In this document: positions 27,106 to 35,193 of the stretch, piece after piece | How the letters are laid out: each line of letters opens with the position of its first letter | How positions within the stretch are numbered: position 1 is the first letter of the stretch | Assembly: GCF_900091515.1 (NCBI RefSeq) | Contig: NZ_LT607410.1 | Location: 1,488,001-1,552,000, forward strand | DNA: 64,000 bases | Source of the DNA: Micromonospora purpureochromogenes | GTDB taxonomy: Bacteria > Actinomycetota > Actinomycetes > Mycobacteriales > Micromonosporaceae | Reading direction: 5' to 3' | Translations under genes and position numbers: made by a program | The notes under the pieces: model-generated | What the model saw: only the letters and a program-made list of their open reading frames with translations | What the model was told of the DNA's origin: nothing | Databases searched by the model: none

Positions 27106-27822
27106 TCAGGAACCCGCTACCTCGCTGTAATATGCCTCGACTTGCAGCTTGATGTCCACTCCGCGCTCCTGGAGCCACGGCACCGGGTCCCGCGGCTCGC
27201 CCTTGACGTGGATCTCCAGGTGCAGGTGGGAGCCGTACGAGTGGCCGGTGTTGCCGACCAGGCCGAGCTGGTCGCCCGCCTTGACCTGCTGCCCCTCCTT
27301 GACGTTCACGGAGGAGGAGTGGCCGTAGATGGCCTCGCTGCCGTCGGAGTGCTGGACGATCACGGCGTAGCCGTACCCGCCGAACCAGCCGGCCTTGGTG
27401 ACGGTGCCGGAGTGGATGGCGACGTAGGGGGTGCCCTCGGCGGCGACCAGGTCGATGCCGGTGTGCAGCTTGCCCCAGCGCATCCCGTACGGGGACTTGA
27501 AGTCGTAGCCCTGCAGGGGCAGCAGCCACGGGTCCTGGTCGCCGGCGTTGACCTCGGCGTCGCGGTTGGTGTCGCGGGAGGCGCGGTCGGCGGCGTCGGT
27601 GCGGGCCGCCGCGTCCTGGCTGGTGATCGAGGCCTGCTTGAGCTCGTCGAGGACCGACGGGCTCACGCTCTTGGCGTCGGGGAGCGCGTTCGCGCCCAGC
27701 GCGACGATGCCGGCGCCGACGAACGCGGTGGTGACGACCGCCGCGTAGCGGCTGCGCGGGGGGGTGGGTACGCGACGGCGGCCGCGATATCTATCGGGCT
27801 CAGACGACAGGCGCTGGCGCAC
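27106..27822 (-). CDS. M23 family metallopeptidase, second copy
   Basis: About 238 residues. A basic N-terminus and TM segment (AAVVTTAFVGAGIVALGANAL) are followed by a charged helix and an M23 domain with KLHTGIDLVAAEGTPY and GSHLHLEIHVKG (HxxxD and HxH zinc ligands). It is a paralogue of the neighbouring M23 protein. The GTG at 27822 is chosen because GGAGG lies 6 nt upstream; an in-frame ATG at 27927 is less likely. It probably hydrolyses peptidoglycan cross-links at the cell surface. Confidence 0.9.
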   Translation of the reverse strand: MRQRLSSEPDRYRGRRRVPTPPRSRYAAVVTTAFVGAGIVALGANALPDAKSVSPSVLDELKQASITSQDAAARTDAADRASRDTNRDAEVNAGDQDPWLLPLQGYDFKSPYGMRWGKLHTGIDLVAAEGTPYVAIHSGTVTKAGWFGGYGYAVIVQHSDGSEAIYGHSSSVNVKEGQQVKAGDQLGLVGNTGHSYGSHLHLEIHVKGEPRDPVPWLQERGVDIKLQVEAYYSEVAGS

Positions 27823-28208
27823 GCACACCCTCCGTTGTCGGGGATCCGATGCGATCTCCGGCCGTTCGACCAGGCTCGGCCGACGTCCGTTGGTCGCGTC
27901 GTCACCCGTCCGTGGACCTGATGACAACCGTGGACACGTTAGCCCTCCGCCGCGCCGGTCACAAGCGGAACCGCCGAATCGGTGAGTCTTTCTGTCCCTT
28001 TCCGTCCATCATTGTCATAGCTCGGTACGCCGGATGGCCGTCCCCGTTACTGCCCGTTCGTCGCGCAGAGTGACCGTTCGGCGGAGGCGTCCGGCTTTCT
28101 CGGGGAGCGGCCGGACGGTAGGGGTGCGGCCCGGATTTCCCGCCCCCGACCGGGCGGGTTACCGTTCGTTCAGGTGATAGCCGCGGAGCCCGTGAAAGGT
28201 GTGCGCTG
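27823..28208. other. Divergent intergenic region between M23 and B12-binding genes
   Basis: 386 bases with no credible gene. The central 27955-28060 is AT-richer than its surroundings and probably holds the divergent promoters. I searched for conserved pieces of the cyclic-di-AMP (ydaO) riboswitch often found before actinobacterial peptidoglycan hydrolases, and found none. Confidence 0.4.
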
Positions 28209-28613
28209 ATGAGCTCTCGTATCCGGGTCGTCGTCGCGAAGCCGGGCCTCGACGGCCACGACCGCGGCGCCAAGGTGGTCGCGCGTGCCCTGCGTGACGC
28301 CGGCATGGAGGTCATCTACACCGGCCTGCACCAGACCCCGGAGCAGATCGTGGAGACCGCCATCCAGGAGGACGCCGACGCGGTCGGCCTCTCCGTGCTC
28401 TCCGGGGCGCACATGACGCTCTTCCGGCGGGTGCTGGAGCTGCTCGCCGAGCGGGACGCCCGGGACATCGTCGTCTTCGGCGGCGGCATCATCCCGAACG
28501 CCGACATCCCCGAGCTCCAGCAGCTCGGCGTGGCGAAGATCTTCACCCCGGGCGCGACGACCCAGTCGATCGTCGAGTGGGTCCGGGGGAACGTGGCCCA
28601 GTCCGTCGCCTGA
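28209..28613 (+). CDS. Stand-alone cobalamin-binding protein (methylmalonyl-CoA mutase C-terminal type)
   Basis: A 134-residue Rossmann-like B12 domain. The cobalt-ligand motif DGHDRG is present ([19 protein letters not shown]), followed by [14 protein letters not shown] and [16 protein letters not shown], which cradle the dimethylbenzimidazole tail. The length matches the C-terminal domain of methylmalonyl-CoA mutase alone, so it probably works with a separately encoded catalytic subunit. That reaction makes succinyl-CoA, the substrate of the sucCD pair downstream, but three hairpins and its own promoter separate sucCD. AAAGG precedes the ATG. Confidence 0.9.
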   Translation: MSSRIRVVVAKPGLDGHDRGAKVVARALRDAGMEVIYTGLHQTPEQIVETAIQEDADAVGLSVLSGAHMTLFRRVLELLAERDARDIVVFGGGIIPNADIPELQQLGVAKIFTPGATTQSIVEWVRGNVAQSVA

Positions 28614-28670
28614 CGACTGGGCAGCCGCCGGGCCCGCGCCCGGCACCCTGATCGACTCCATCTCGCGCAG

Positions 28671-28697
28671 GTGGCGGCATCCGGTGGATGCCGCCAC
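28671..28697 (+). terminator. Terminator hairpin after the B12-binding gene
   Basis: GTGGCGGCATCC (28671-28682) pairs exactly with GGATGCCGCCAC (28686-28697) around a 3-nt loop. Confidence 0.7.
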
Positions 28698-28768
28698 ATC
28701 GCGTACCTGGAGTGGGTCGAAGAGCTGCCGGCGGCGCTGGGGAGGGCCGGCCGGATCCGGGCACGGGG

Positions 28769-28805
28769 GAAGGGCCGGACGCACCCCTCACACGCCCGGC
28801 CCTTC
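28769..28805. terminator. Further hairpin downstream of the B12-binding gene
   Basis: GAAGGGCCGG (28769-28778) pairs with CCGGCCCTTC (28796-28805) with a 17-nt loop. It may back up the preceding terminator. Confidence 0.4.
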
Positions 28806-29022
28806 TATGCACGATGCCCCGCCGCCACCCCTCGACCGACAGGGCATCGGCCGCTCCCGTCCTCGCGCTGAATCAGCGCTCCGACATCAGACTCAACGAC
28901 GCCCCCACCAGGGGGTTACGCGTCGTCGTCGACATCCTTCGCGGCGGTTGCCGGCCGGGCTCGCGCACCGGCGAGTCGCGGGCGGCGCGCTGTGCATTAC
29001 CGCACACCGCGCACCCGCTCGG

Positions 29023-29050
29023 TTGCCGCTGGTGCTCATCTCGCTAGGCT
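29023..29050 (+). promoter_or_regulatory. Promoter of sucCD
   Basis: TTGCCG (29023-29028) and TAGGCT (29045-29050) are spaced by 16 nt, about 105 nt before the sucC start. Confidence 0.5.
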
Positions 29051-29154
29051 GCGGCCGATGGCCCGTTTCAACTGATGACGGGCGTCAACGGAGTTTCCAC
29101 AACGCTGGTGGCGGCGCGAGGGCGCGCCGCGGAGACGGGACGGGACGCGCAATC

Positions 29155-30333
29155 GTGGACCTGTACGAGTACCAGGGGCGGGACCTGTTCGAGCGGCACG
29201 GGTTGCCCGTGCTCGCCGGCGGCGTCGCCACTACCCCGGAGGAGGCCCGCGCGATCGCCGAACGCCTCGGCGGTCGGGTGGTCGTCAAGGCGCAGGTGAA
29301 GGTCGGCGGCCGAGGCAAGGCCGGCGGCGTCAAGCTGGCCGAGGGCGCGGAGGAGACGGTGGCCCGCGCCACCGACATCCTCGGCATGGACATCAAGGGT
29401 CACACCGTCCACAAGGTCATGATCACCGTGACCGCGGACGTGGCCGAGGAGTACTACTTCTCGTACCTGCTCGACCGGGCGAACCGCACCTTCCTCTGCA
29501 TCGCCAGCGTCGCCGGCGGCATGGACATCGAGCAGGTCGCCGCGGAGACCCCCGACAAGGTGGTCAAGGCCCCGATCGACGCCGTCAAGGGCGTGGACGA
29601 GGCGAAGGCCCGCGAGATCGTTGACGCCGCCGGCTTCCCGGCCGAGGTCGCCGACCAGGTCGTCGAGGTCGCGGTGGGCCTGTGGAAGGCCTTCGTCGCC
29701 GAGGACGCCACGCTGGTCGAGGTGAACCCGCTGGCGAAGACGGGCGACGGCAAGCTGCTGCTGCTCGACGCCAAGATCACCCTCGACGAGAACGCCGGCT
29801 TCCGGCACCCGGACCACGAGGCCCTGGTCGACCAGGCCGCGGTGGACCCGCTGGAGCAGGCCGCCAAGGCCAAGGACCTCAACTACGTCAAGCTCGACGG
29901 CGAGGTCGGCATCATCGGCAACGGCGCGGGCCTGGTCATGTCCACGCTCGACGTGGTCGCCTACGCGGGCGAGCGGCACGGCAACGTCAAGCCGGCCAAC
30001 TTCCTCGACATCGGCGGCGGCGCGAGCGCCGAGGTGATGGCGAACGGCCTGGAGATCGTCCTCTCCGACCCGTCGGTGAAGAGCGTCTTCGTCAACGTCT
30101 TCGGCGGCATCACCGCGTGCGACGCGGTCGCCAACGGCATCGTGCAGGCGCTGGCGCTGCTCGAGCAGCGCGGCGAGAAGGCCACCAAGCCGCTCGTCGT
30201 CCGCCTCGACGGCAACAACGCCGAGGCCGGTCGGGGGATTCTCGACGGCGCGAACAACCCGCTGATCCAGCGGGTCGACACCATGGACGGCGCGGCCGAG
30301 CGGGCCGCCGAGCTGGCAGCTGCGGGGGTCTGA
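29155..30333 (+). CDS. sucC: Succinyl-CoA synthetase beta subunit (ADP-forming)
   Basis: A 392-residue ATP-grasp subunit of the TCA enzyme that converts succinyl-CoA to succinate with NTP formation. It starts [19 protein letters not shown] (GTG start). Lys residues of the ATP-grasp fold appear in [20 protein letters not shown], Mg ligands around [15 protein letters not shown], and the CoA-side [18 protein letters not shown] block near 255. It is followed 2 nt later by sucD; the two proteins form an alpha-beta complex. Confidence 0.97.
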   Translation: MDLYEYQGRDLFERHGLPVLAGGVATTPEEARAIAERLGGRVVVKAQVKVGGRGKAGGVKLAEGAEETVARATDILGMDIKGHTVHKVMITVTADVAEEYYFSYLLDRANRTFLCIASVAGGMDIEQVAAETPDKVVKAPIDAVKGVDEAKAREIVDAAGFPAEVADQVVEVAVGLWKAFVAEDATLVEVNPLAKTGDGKLLLLDAKITLDENAGFRHPDHEALVDQAAVDPLEQAAKAKDLNYVKLDGEVGIIGNGAGLVMSTLDVVAYAGERHGNVKPANFLDIGGGASAEVMANGLEIVLSDPSVKSVFVNVFGGITACDAVANGIVQALALLEQRGEKATKPLVVRLDGNNAEAGRGILDGANNPLIQRVDTMDGAAERAAELAAAGV

Positions 30334-30335
30334 TC

Positions 30336-31223
30336 ATGGCTATCTGGCTGACCAAGGACTCGAAGGTCATCGTCCAGGGGATGACCGGTTCCGAGGGTTC
30401 CAAGCACACCCGGCGGATGCTCGCCGCGGGCACCAACGTCGTCGGCGGCGTCAACCCGCGCAAGGCGGGCCAGAAGGTCGACTTCGACGGCACCGAGCTG
30501 CCGGTCTTCGCCTCCGTCGCGGACGCGATGAAGGAGACCGGGGCCGACGTCACGGTCATCTTCGTGCCGCCGCAGTTCACCAAGGGCGCCGTGGTCGAGG
30601 CGATCGACGCCGAGATCCCGCTGGCCGTCGTGATCACCGAGGGCGTCCCGGTGCACGACACCGCCGCCTTCTGGGCGTACAACGTGAGCAAGGGTTCCAG
30701 GACCCGGATCATCGGCCCGAACTGCCCGGGCATCGCCTCGCCGGGTGCCTCCAACGCCGGCATCATCCCGGCCGACATCACCGGCTCCGGCCGGATCGGC
30801 CTGGTCAGCAAGAGCGGCACGCTGACCTACCAGATGATGTACGAGCTGCGGGACATCGGCTTCTCGACCTGCGTCGGCATCGGCGGTGACCCGATCATCG
30901 GGACCACCCACATCGACGCCCTCGCCGCGTTCGAGGCCGACCCGGAGACCGACGCCATCGTGATGATCGGTGAGATCGGCGGCGACGCCGAGGAGCGGGC
31001 CGCCGAGTTCATCAAGGGCAACGTCACCAAGCCGGTGGTCGGCTACATCGCCGGCTTCACCGCGCCCCCCGGCAAGACCATGGGGCACGCCGGCGCGATC
31101 ATCTCCGGCTCGGCGGGCACCGCCGAGGCGAAGCAGGCGGCCCTGGAGGCCGTCGGCGTCAAGGTCGGCAAGACGCCGACCGAGACCGCCAAGCTGATGC
31201 GGGAGATCATGTCGGGCCGCTGA
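30336..31223 (+). CDS. sucD: Succinyl-CoA synthetase alpha subunit
   Basis: A 295-residue subunit that binds CoA and carries the phospho-His. A Rossmann CoA-binding N-terminus ([19 protein letters not shown]), [11 protein letters not shown], the [10 protein letters not shown] block and the active His in [20 protein letters not shown] are all present. The ATG is 2 nt after the sucC stop, so the genes are one operon. A 13-bp stem-loop follows. Confidence 0.97.
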   Translation: MAIWLTKDSKVIVQGMTGSEGSKHTRRMLAAGTNVVGGVNPRKAGQKVDFDGTELPVFASVADAMKETGADVTVIFVPPQFTKGAVVEAIDAEIPLAVVITEGVPVHDTAAFWAYNVSKGSRTRIIGPNCPGIASPGASNAGIIPADITGSGRIGLVSKSGTLTYQMMYELRDIGFSTCVGIGGDPIIGTTHIDALAAFEADPETDAIVMIGEIGGDAEERAAEFIKGNVTKPVVGYIAGFTAPPGKTMGHAGAIISGSAGTAEAKQAALEAVGVKVGKTPTETAKLMREIMSGR

Positions 31224-31271
31224 GCGGCCGTTGGCAGCACCGTCGGCCGCTGAGCGGACGGGTGAGACACC

Positions 31272-31303
31272 GAGGGGGTCGGCCGGCGACGGTCGGCCCC
31301 CTC
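31272..31303. terminator. Terminator after sucD
   Basis: A 13-bp stem with two G-T pairs (31272-31284 with 31291-31303, arms beginning GAGGGGGTC). It reaches the stop codon of the convergent small membrane gene and can serve both. Confidence 0.7.
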
Positions 31304-31562
31304 AGTCGTCCCAGAGCGGGTACGTCCCGCTGGCCCGCCAGATCGCGGTACCGATGATATTGAGCACGCCGAAGGCGATCGCCAGGTAGCCGAGCACCGG
31401 CGACTGGCCGTACCGCTTCGCGTCGCGGATCGACAGGTAACCGAAGATGATGCCCAGGATGCCGCAGCAGATCAGGCCCAGGACGATGCCGAGCACGCCC
31501 CACAGCGTGGTGCGGTCCTTGCCCGCCGGCGGTGGCGGTGGCGGCGGGTACGGAGCGTTCAC
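31302..31562 (-). CDS. DUF4190-type small membrane protein
   Basis: An 86-residue protein. A Pro-rich N-terminus (MNAPYPPPPPPPAGKD) is followed by two TM helices (WGVLGIVLGLICCGILGIIFGYLS and VLGYLAIAFGVLNIIGTAI) joined by a short RDAKRYGQ turn, the DUF4190 hairpin pattern. The function of the family is unknown. A larger relative is encoded at 33423-34061. Confidence 0.8.
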   Translation of the reverse strand: MNAPYPPPPPPPAGKDRTTLWGVLGIVLGLICCGILGIIFGYLSIRDAKRYGQSPVLGYLAIAFGVLNIIGTAIWRASGTYPLWDD

Positions 31563-31718
31563 GGCTTCCTCCCAGCGCTTCGTGCCGCGACTGCAGTCGC
31601 GTCCTGGGCCGAGGCTAGACCGGAATCCGGTCCGGAAACCGGTGGATCACGGAACTCGCCGGGGCCAGGTGGGGCCGCCGGGCAGCCGCCGCCCGCGCGG
31701 CGTGCCAGAGTAGACCCG

Positions 31719-33182
31719 ATGTCCTCGGTCACCCCTGATCAGCCCCGCCGTCCCGCCGGCGTCCGCGCCGATGCCCGCCGGGACGATGCCCGCCGGACCG
31801 GCGCCGGCCGGACCGACGACGGCCGCCGGACCGACGACGGCCTCCGGACCGACGACGGCCTCCGGGGGGACGCCCGCCGAAACGACCCCCGCCGGGAGGA
31901 CGCCCGCCGAAGCGAAGCCCGCCGGGAGGACGGCCGCCGGGAGCACGACCGGCCCGGCGGCCGGCCTGCGTCACGTGGCCGGGTGCCCGCGCCCCGCCGG
32001 CCGGAGTCGAGCCGTGGGCGGGCGCCGCTCGTCGTCGCCGCCGGGGTCGCCGCGGGCTGGGCGGCGCTCACGTCGTACCTGCCGGTCGCCCTGGTGCTGG
32101 CGCTGGCCCAGTTCAGCGAGGACGCCGGCTCCGTCGCCGGTGCGCTGCGCGCCGGGCTGTCCGGCTGGCTGCTCGGCCACGGGGTCCCGCTGCAGACCAC
32201 CGCCGGCCCGCTCGGCCTGGTCCCGCTGCTGCTCTCCGGGCTCGCGTTCTGGCGGCTGACCCGGGCCGGCGTGCACACCAGCCGGGCCATGGGCGCCCGG
32301 GGCGGGCGCTCGCCCCGCCAGGCACTCACCGCCGCGGTCGCGGTCGGCCTCGGGTACGGGCTGCTCGGCGCCCTCGCGGCGGTGCTGGTGAGCACCGACG
32401 ACCTGCGGGTCTCCCCGGTCCGCGCCGGCGTCACCCACGCGGCCTTCGGCGCGCTCGCCGCGCTGGTCGGGGCACTGCGCACCACCGGCGTGGCCGGCCT
32501 GCTCGCCGAGCGCGCGCCGGCGGTGCTGCGCGACGGGGTGCGCACCGGCTTGGTCGCCGGGCTGCTGCTGCTCGGCGCGGGGGCCGGCGCGGCCGGGTTG
32601 GCGGTGGCGACCGGCGGGGGCGACGCCGCCGACATGATCGGCGCGTACCGGACCGGGGTGGCCGGACAGGCCGGCATCACCCTGGTCAGCCTCGCCTACG
32701 CGCCGAACGCCACGATCTGGTCGACCGCCTACCTGCTCGGGCCCGGCTTCGCCGTCGGCACCGGCACGGCGGTACGCACCAGCGAGGTCTCGGTGGGCTC
32801 GCTGCCGGCCGTACCCCTGCTTGCCGGGTTGCCCAGCGGCCCGGTCGACGGGTTCGGGGCGGCGCTGCTCGCGGTGCCGGTGCTGGCCGGGATGGCCGCG
32901 GGCTGGCTGCTCGCCCGGCGGCTGCTCCGCGACGCGGACGAGCGCGCGGTGCCGGCGTGGGGTGCCCTGCTCGGCCCGGCGGCGCTCGCCGGCCCGGTGG
33001 TCGGCCTGCTCGCCGGCCTCGCCGCCGCGGTCTCCGGCGGGCCGCTCGGCGGTGGCCGGCTGGCCGAGATCGGCCCGGTCCCCTGGCAGGTGGCCGCCGT
33101 CTCTACCGCGGTGGTCACGATCGGCGCGCTGCTCGGGGCCGCCGCCGCCCGGATGCTCGCCCGCCCTGCCGCCCGCGCCTGA
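31719..33182 (+). CDS. DUF6350 polytopic membrane protein
   Basis: A 487-residue protein. The first 100 residues are Arg/Asp-rich and low complexity, coded in part by an 18-bp tandem repeat. Then about ten TM helices follow (from LVVAAGVAAGWAALTSYLPV to the C-terminus), with Gly/Ala-rich turns. This family is commonly found next to purN in actinobacteria; its function is not known. The start ATG follows a TAGACC box with no Shine-Dalgarno. The N-terminal extension is much more variable than the membrane part, so the true start could be further in. Confidence 0.8.
   Translation: MSSVTPDQPRRPAGVRADARRDDARRTGAGRTDDGRRTDDGLRTDDGLRGDARRNDPRREDARRSEARREDGRREHDRPGGRPASRGRVPAPRRPESSRGRAPLVVAAGVAAGWAALTSYLPVALVLALAQFSEDAGSVAGALRAGLSGWLLGHGVPLQTTAGPLGLVPLLLSGLAFWRLTRAGVHTSRAMGARGGRSPRQALTAAVAVGLGYGLLGALAAVLVSTDDLRVSPVRAGVTHAAFGALAALVGALRTTGVAGLLAERAPAVLRDGVRTGLVAGLLLLGAGAGAAGLAVATGGGDAADMIGAYRTGVAGQAGITLVSLAYAPNATIWSTAYLLGPGFAVGTGTAVRTSEVSVGSLPAVPLLAGLPSGPVDGFGAALLAVPVLAGMAAGWLLARRLLRDADERAVPAWGALLGPAALAGPVVGLLAGLAAAVSGGPLGGGRLAEIGPVPWQVAAVSTAVVTIGALLGAAAARMLARPAARA
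31808..31861 (+). repeat. 18-bp tandem repeat inside the DUF6350 gene
   Basis: Three copies of a unit starting CCGGACCGACGACGGCC. It encodes the repeated hexamer around RTDDGL and keeps the reading frame. Confidence 0.8.
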
Positions 33183-33190
33183 CCCGCTGA

Positions 33191-33330
33191 CCCGCGCCCG
33201 GCCCGCTCACCCGGCTGCTGCCCGCGCCCGGCCCGCTCACCCGGCTGCTGCCCGCGCCCGGCCCGCTCACCCGGCTGCTGCCCGCGCCCAACCCGCTGAC
33301 CCGCGTCCCAGGCCGCTCACCCGGCTGCCG
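33191..33330. repeat. 30-bp tandem repeat downstream of the DUF6350 gene
   Basis: The unit is CCCGCGCCCGGCCCGCTCAC followed by CCGGCTGCTG. Three copies are identical (33191-33280), followed by a 20-bp partial copy and a diverged copy. It lies 9 bases after the stop codon and is noncoding on the plus strand. There are no unique spacers, so it is not a CRISPR array. Confidence 0.9.
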
Positions 33331-33376
33331 CGTGCGACGTGCCCCCACAGCGACCGGCGCGCCGGGCCGGGACGAC

Positions 33377-33412
33377 GGAAGGGGCGCCCCGGAGATCCGG
33401 GGCGCCCCTTCC
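33377..33412. terminator. Terminator of the DUF4190/dispanin gene pair
   Basis: A perfect 16-bp stem (33377-33392 with 33397-33412, arms GGAAGGGGC and GCCCCTTCC) with a 4-nt loop lies just downstream of the minus-strand stop at 33423. Confidence 0.85.
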
Positions 33413-33422
33413 GGGTGTCGGC

Positions 33423-34061
33423 TCAGGAGTTCGGCATGGCGATGCCGGCGGCGAGCGCCACGATCTGCAGCAGCCCGAGCGCCAGGCCGATTCCGCCGCA
33501 GATCAGACCCGCGAGGGCCTGACCGCCGTTGCTGGCCAGCCCCTGGTTGGCCTTCTGCCGGCCCAGCCATCCGGTGATCACCGCGGCGATGCCCAGCGGG
33601 ATGCCGAGGTAGCAGCAGACCATCGGGATGGAGACGATGCCCAGGATCATCGACACCAGGCCCAGCGTGTTCTGCTGGCCCTGCGGCTGCGGGTAGCCCG
33701 CGTTCGGGTACGCCGGCATGCCGTAGGGCTGCTGGCCGTACGGATCCTGGTAGGGCTGCTGGCCGTACGGCTGGCCGGGTGCCCCGTAGGGCTGGCCCGA
33801 GGTGGGCTGGCCGTAGGGGTCACCGGAGACCGGCTGCCCGTACGGCTGGCCCGAGGTGGGCTGCTGGCCGTACGGGGCCTGCGGCGGCGGGGCGTACGGA
33901 TCGTGCGGCTGCTGCCCGTACGGCGCCTGCGGGGGCTGAGCGTACGGGTCCTGCGGCTGCCCGTACGGCTGCCCGTAGGGCTGCCCGGACGCGGGCTGGC
34001 CGTACGGGTCGTGCGGGGGCTGCTGGCCGTACGGGTCCTGACCGGGGGGTCCGGGCTGCAT
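33423..34061 (-). CDS. DUF4190 membrane protein with long PYGQ-repeat N-terminus
   Basis: A 212-residue protein. Residues 1-125 are an imperfect repeat of PYGQ, DPYGQQP and SGQPYGQP, rich in Tyr, Gln, Gly and Pro, a composition typical of disordered, self-associating domains. Residues about 130-212 form a DUF4190 unit: LGLVSMILGIVSIPMVCCYLGIPLGIAAVITGWLG, a short GRQKANQG linker and a second TM segment. Function is unknown. It lies 26 nt downstream of the dispanin-like gene on the same strand and is likely co-transcribed. Confidence 0.82.
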   Translation of the reverse strand: MQPGPPGQDPYGQQPPHDPYGQPASGQPYGQPYGQPQDPYAQPPQAPYGQQPHDPYAPPPQAPYGQQPTSGQPYGQPVSGDPYGQPTSGQPYGAPGQPYGQQPYQDPYGQQPYGMPAYPNAGYPQPQGQQNTLGLVSMILGIVSIPMVCCYLGIPLGIAAVITGWLGRQKANQGLASNGGQALAGLICGGIGLALGLLQIVALAAGIAMPNS

Positions 34062-34087
34062 GGCGGATACTCCTCAGTCGATGATCG

Positions 34088-34393
34088 TCAGTAGCTGCTG
34101 GTGCTGGTGTCGGAGCCCATGATCCCGGCCAGACCACCGGCGAGGCAGCACAGCAGGACGATCACGAGCCAGACGGCGCCGATGATGATGGCCCACTTCG
34201 ACCACTTCTTCGACTCGTTCGCCGCCGCCTGGGCGCCCGCGTAGTCACCCTGCTGGAGCAGCGGGTTGACCTTGGAGGCGTTGATGATGGCCGGGATGGC
34301 CAGCGGCCAGAAGAAGAAGATGGCCACGATGGACATCGTCATGTTGTTGTTGATCGGCGGCTGCTGCGCGGGGTTGGGGTAACCGGGCTGCAT
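34088..34393 (-). CDS. CD225/dispanin-like membrane protein
   Basis: A 101-residue protein. The Pro-rich start (MQPGYPNPAQQPPINNN) leads into MSIVAIFFFWPLAIPAIINA, the buried hairpin typical of CD225/dispanin proteins. The linker SKVNPLLQQGDYAGAQAAANESKKWSKW and a second TM helix (AIIIGAVWLVIVLLCCLAGG) follow. Bacterial members have no settled role; eukaryotic relatives alter membrane fusion. The ATG at 34393 has GAGGAGC upstream. It shares the MQPG start and operon position with the DUF4190 gene. Confidence 0.82.
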   Translation of the reverse strand: MQPGYPNPAQQPPINNNMTMSIVAIFFFWPLAIPAIINASKVNPLLQQGDYAGAQAAANESKKWSKWAIIIGAVWLVIVLLCCLAGGLAGIMGSDTSTSSY

Positions 34394-34560
34394 GGTGCTC
34401 CTCGCTCCGTCGGCACTGTCCGTGCCTGATCTTGTGGTGAAGGGTGCGGCGGCGGGCCGGACGGCGGCCACCGAGCGACGGGCAGCGTATCGCGTACGTG
34501 CCACTCGCGTGATCACCCGAATCGCCGCTGCCCGATCGCTGGGAGTCCTGACCTGCCCGA

Positions 34561-34566
34561 TAGGGT
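34561..34566 (+). promoter_or_regulatory. -10 box of purN, leaderless
   Basis: TAGGGT ends 6 nt before the GTG start at 34573, with no Shine-Dalgarno in the gap. Confidence 0.5.
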
Positions 34567-34572
34567 GGCCGC

Positions 34573-35193
34573 GTGACCGAGCCCGCGTCCGTCGCCCGCC
34601 TCGTCGTCCTCGTCTCCGGTTCCGGCAGCAACCTCCAGGCGCTGCTCGACGCCAGCGCCGACCCCGCGTACGGGGCCCGGGTGGTGGCCGTCGGCGCGGA
34701 CCGCGACGTGATCGCCGGCCTGGACCGGGCCGCGGCCGCCGGGGTGCCGACCTTCGTCGACCGGGTCAAGGACCACCCGTCCCGGGAGGACTGGGACCGT
34801 GCCCTCACCGCGCACGTCGCCGAGCACCGGCCCGACCTGGTGATCTCGGCCGGCTTCCTGAAGCTGGTCGGGCCGCACTTCCTGGCCGCCTTCGGTGACC
34901 GCTACCTGAACACGCACAACACCCTGCTGCCGGCGTTCCCCGGCATCCACGGCCCCCGGGACGCGCTCGCCTACGGCGTCAAGGTCACCGGGGCCACGCT
35001 CTTCTTCGTCGACGCCGGGATGGACACCGGGCCGATCGTCGCGCAGGTCGCCGTGCCGGTACGCGACGACGACGACGTGGAGACGCTCACCGAGCGCATC
35101 AAGGAGGCCGAGCGACGCCAGCTCGTCGAGCAGGTCGGTCGGCTGGTCCGCGAAGGTTGGACGATCACCGGAAGAAAGGTCACGGTCCCGTGA
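34573..35193 (+). CDS. purN: Phosphoribosylglycinamide formyltransferase
   Basis: A 206-residue GAR transformylase that uses 10-formyl-THF in purine synthesis. Phosphate loop [14 protein letters not shown] is at the N-terminus. The catalytic Asn and His are in [16 protein letters not shown] and the Asp in [15 protein letters not shown] start. Its stop overlaps the purH start (GTGA), so the two purine genes are coupled. folD at 47268 makes the folate cofactor. Confidence 0.96.
   Translation: MTEPASVARLVVLVSGSGSNLQALLDASADPAYGARVVAVGADRDVIAGLDRAAAAGVPTFVDRVKDHPSREDWDRALTAHVAEHRPDLVISAGFLKLVGPHFLAAFGDRYLNTHNTLLPAFPGIHGPRDALAYGVKVTGATLFFVDAGMDTGPIVAQVAVPVRDDDDVETLTERIKEAERRQLVEQVGRLVREGWTITGRKVTVP

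Larger units (their letters stand above)
28614..29154. other. Intergenic region between B12-binding gene and sucC
   Basis: 541 bases. The first 190 hold successive hairpins. The rest is the sucC upstream region with a GCGCTG/CAGCGC palindrome (28865-28879) and a promoter at 29023-29050, implying a 5' UTR of about 100 nt. No conserved ORF or RNA gene is recognised. Confidence 0.5.

Noticed and set aside
27823..28208. Possible ydaO cyclic-di-AMP riboswitch before the M23 gene
   Set aside because: Neither strand shows the conserved GGGTGAAT-like or GACAGCTAAC-like segments of that riboswitch.
31719..31974. Arg/Gly-rich antisense ORFs over the DUF6350 N-terminus
   Set aside because: They arise from the 18-bp GC-rich tandem repeat read on the other strand and have no independent support.
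33191..33330. Possible CRISPR array
   Set aside because: The 30-bp units are directly adjacent with no spacers, and there are no cas genes.
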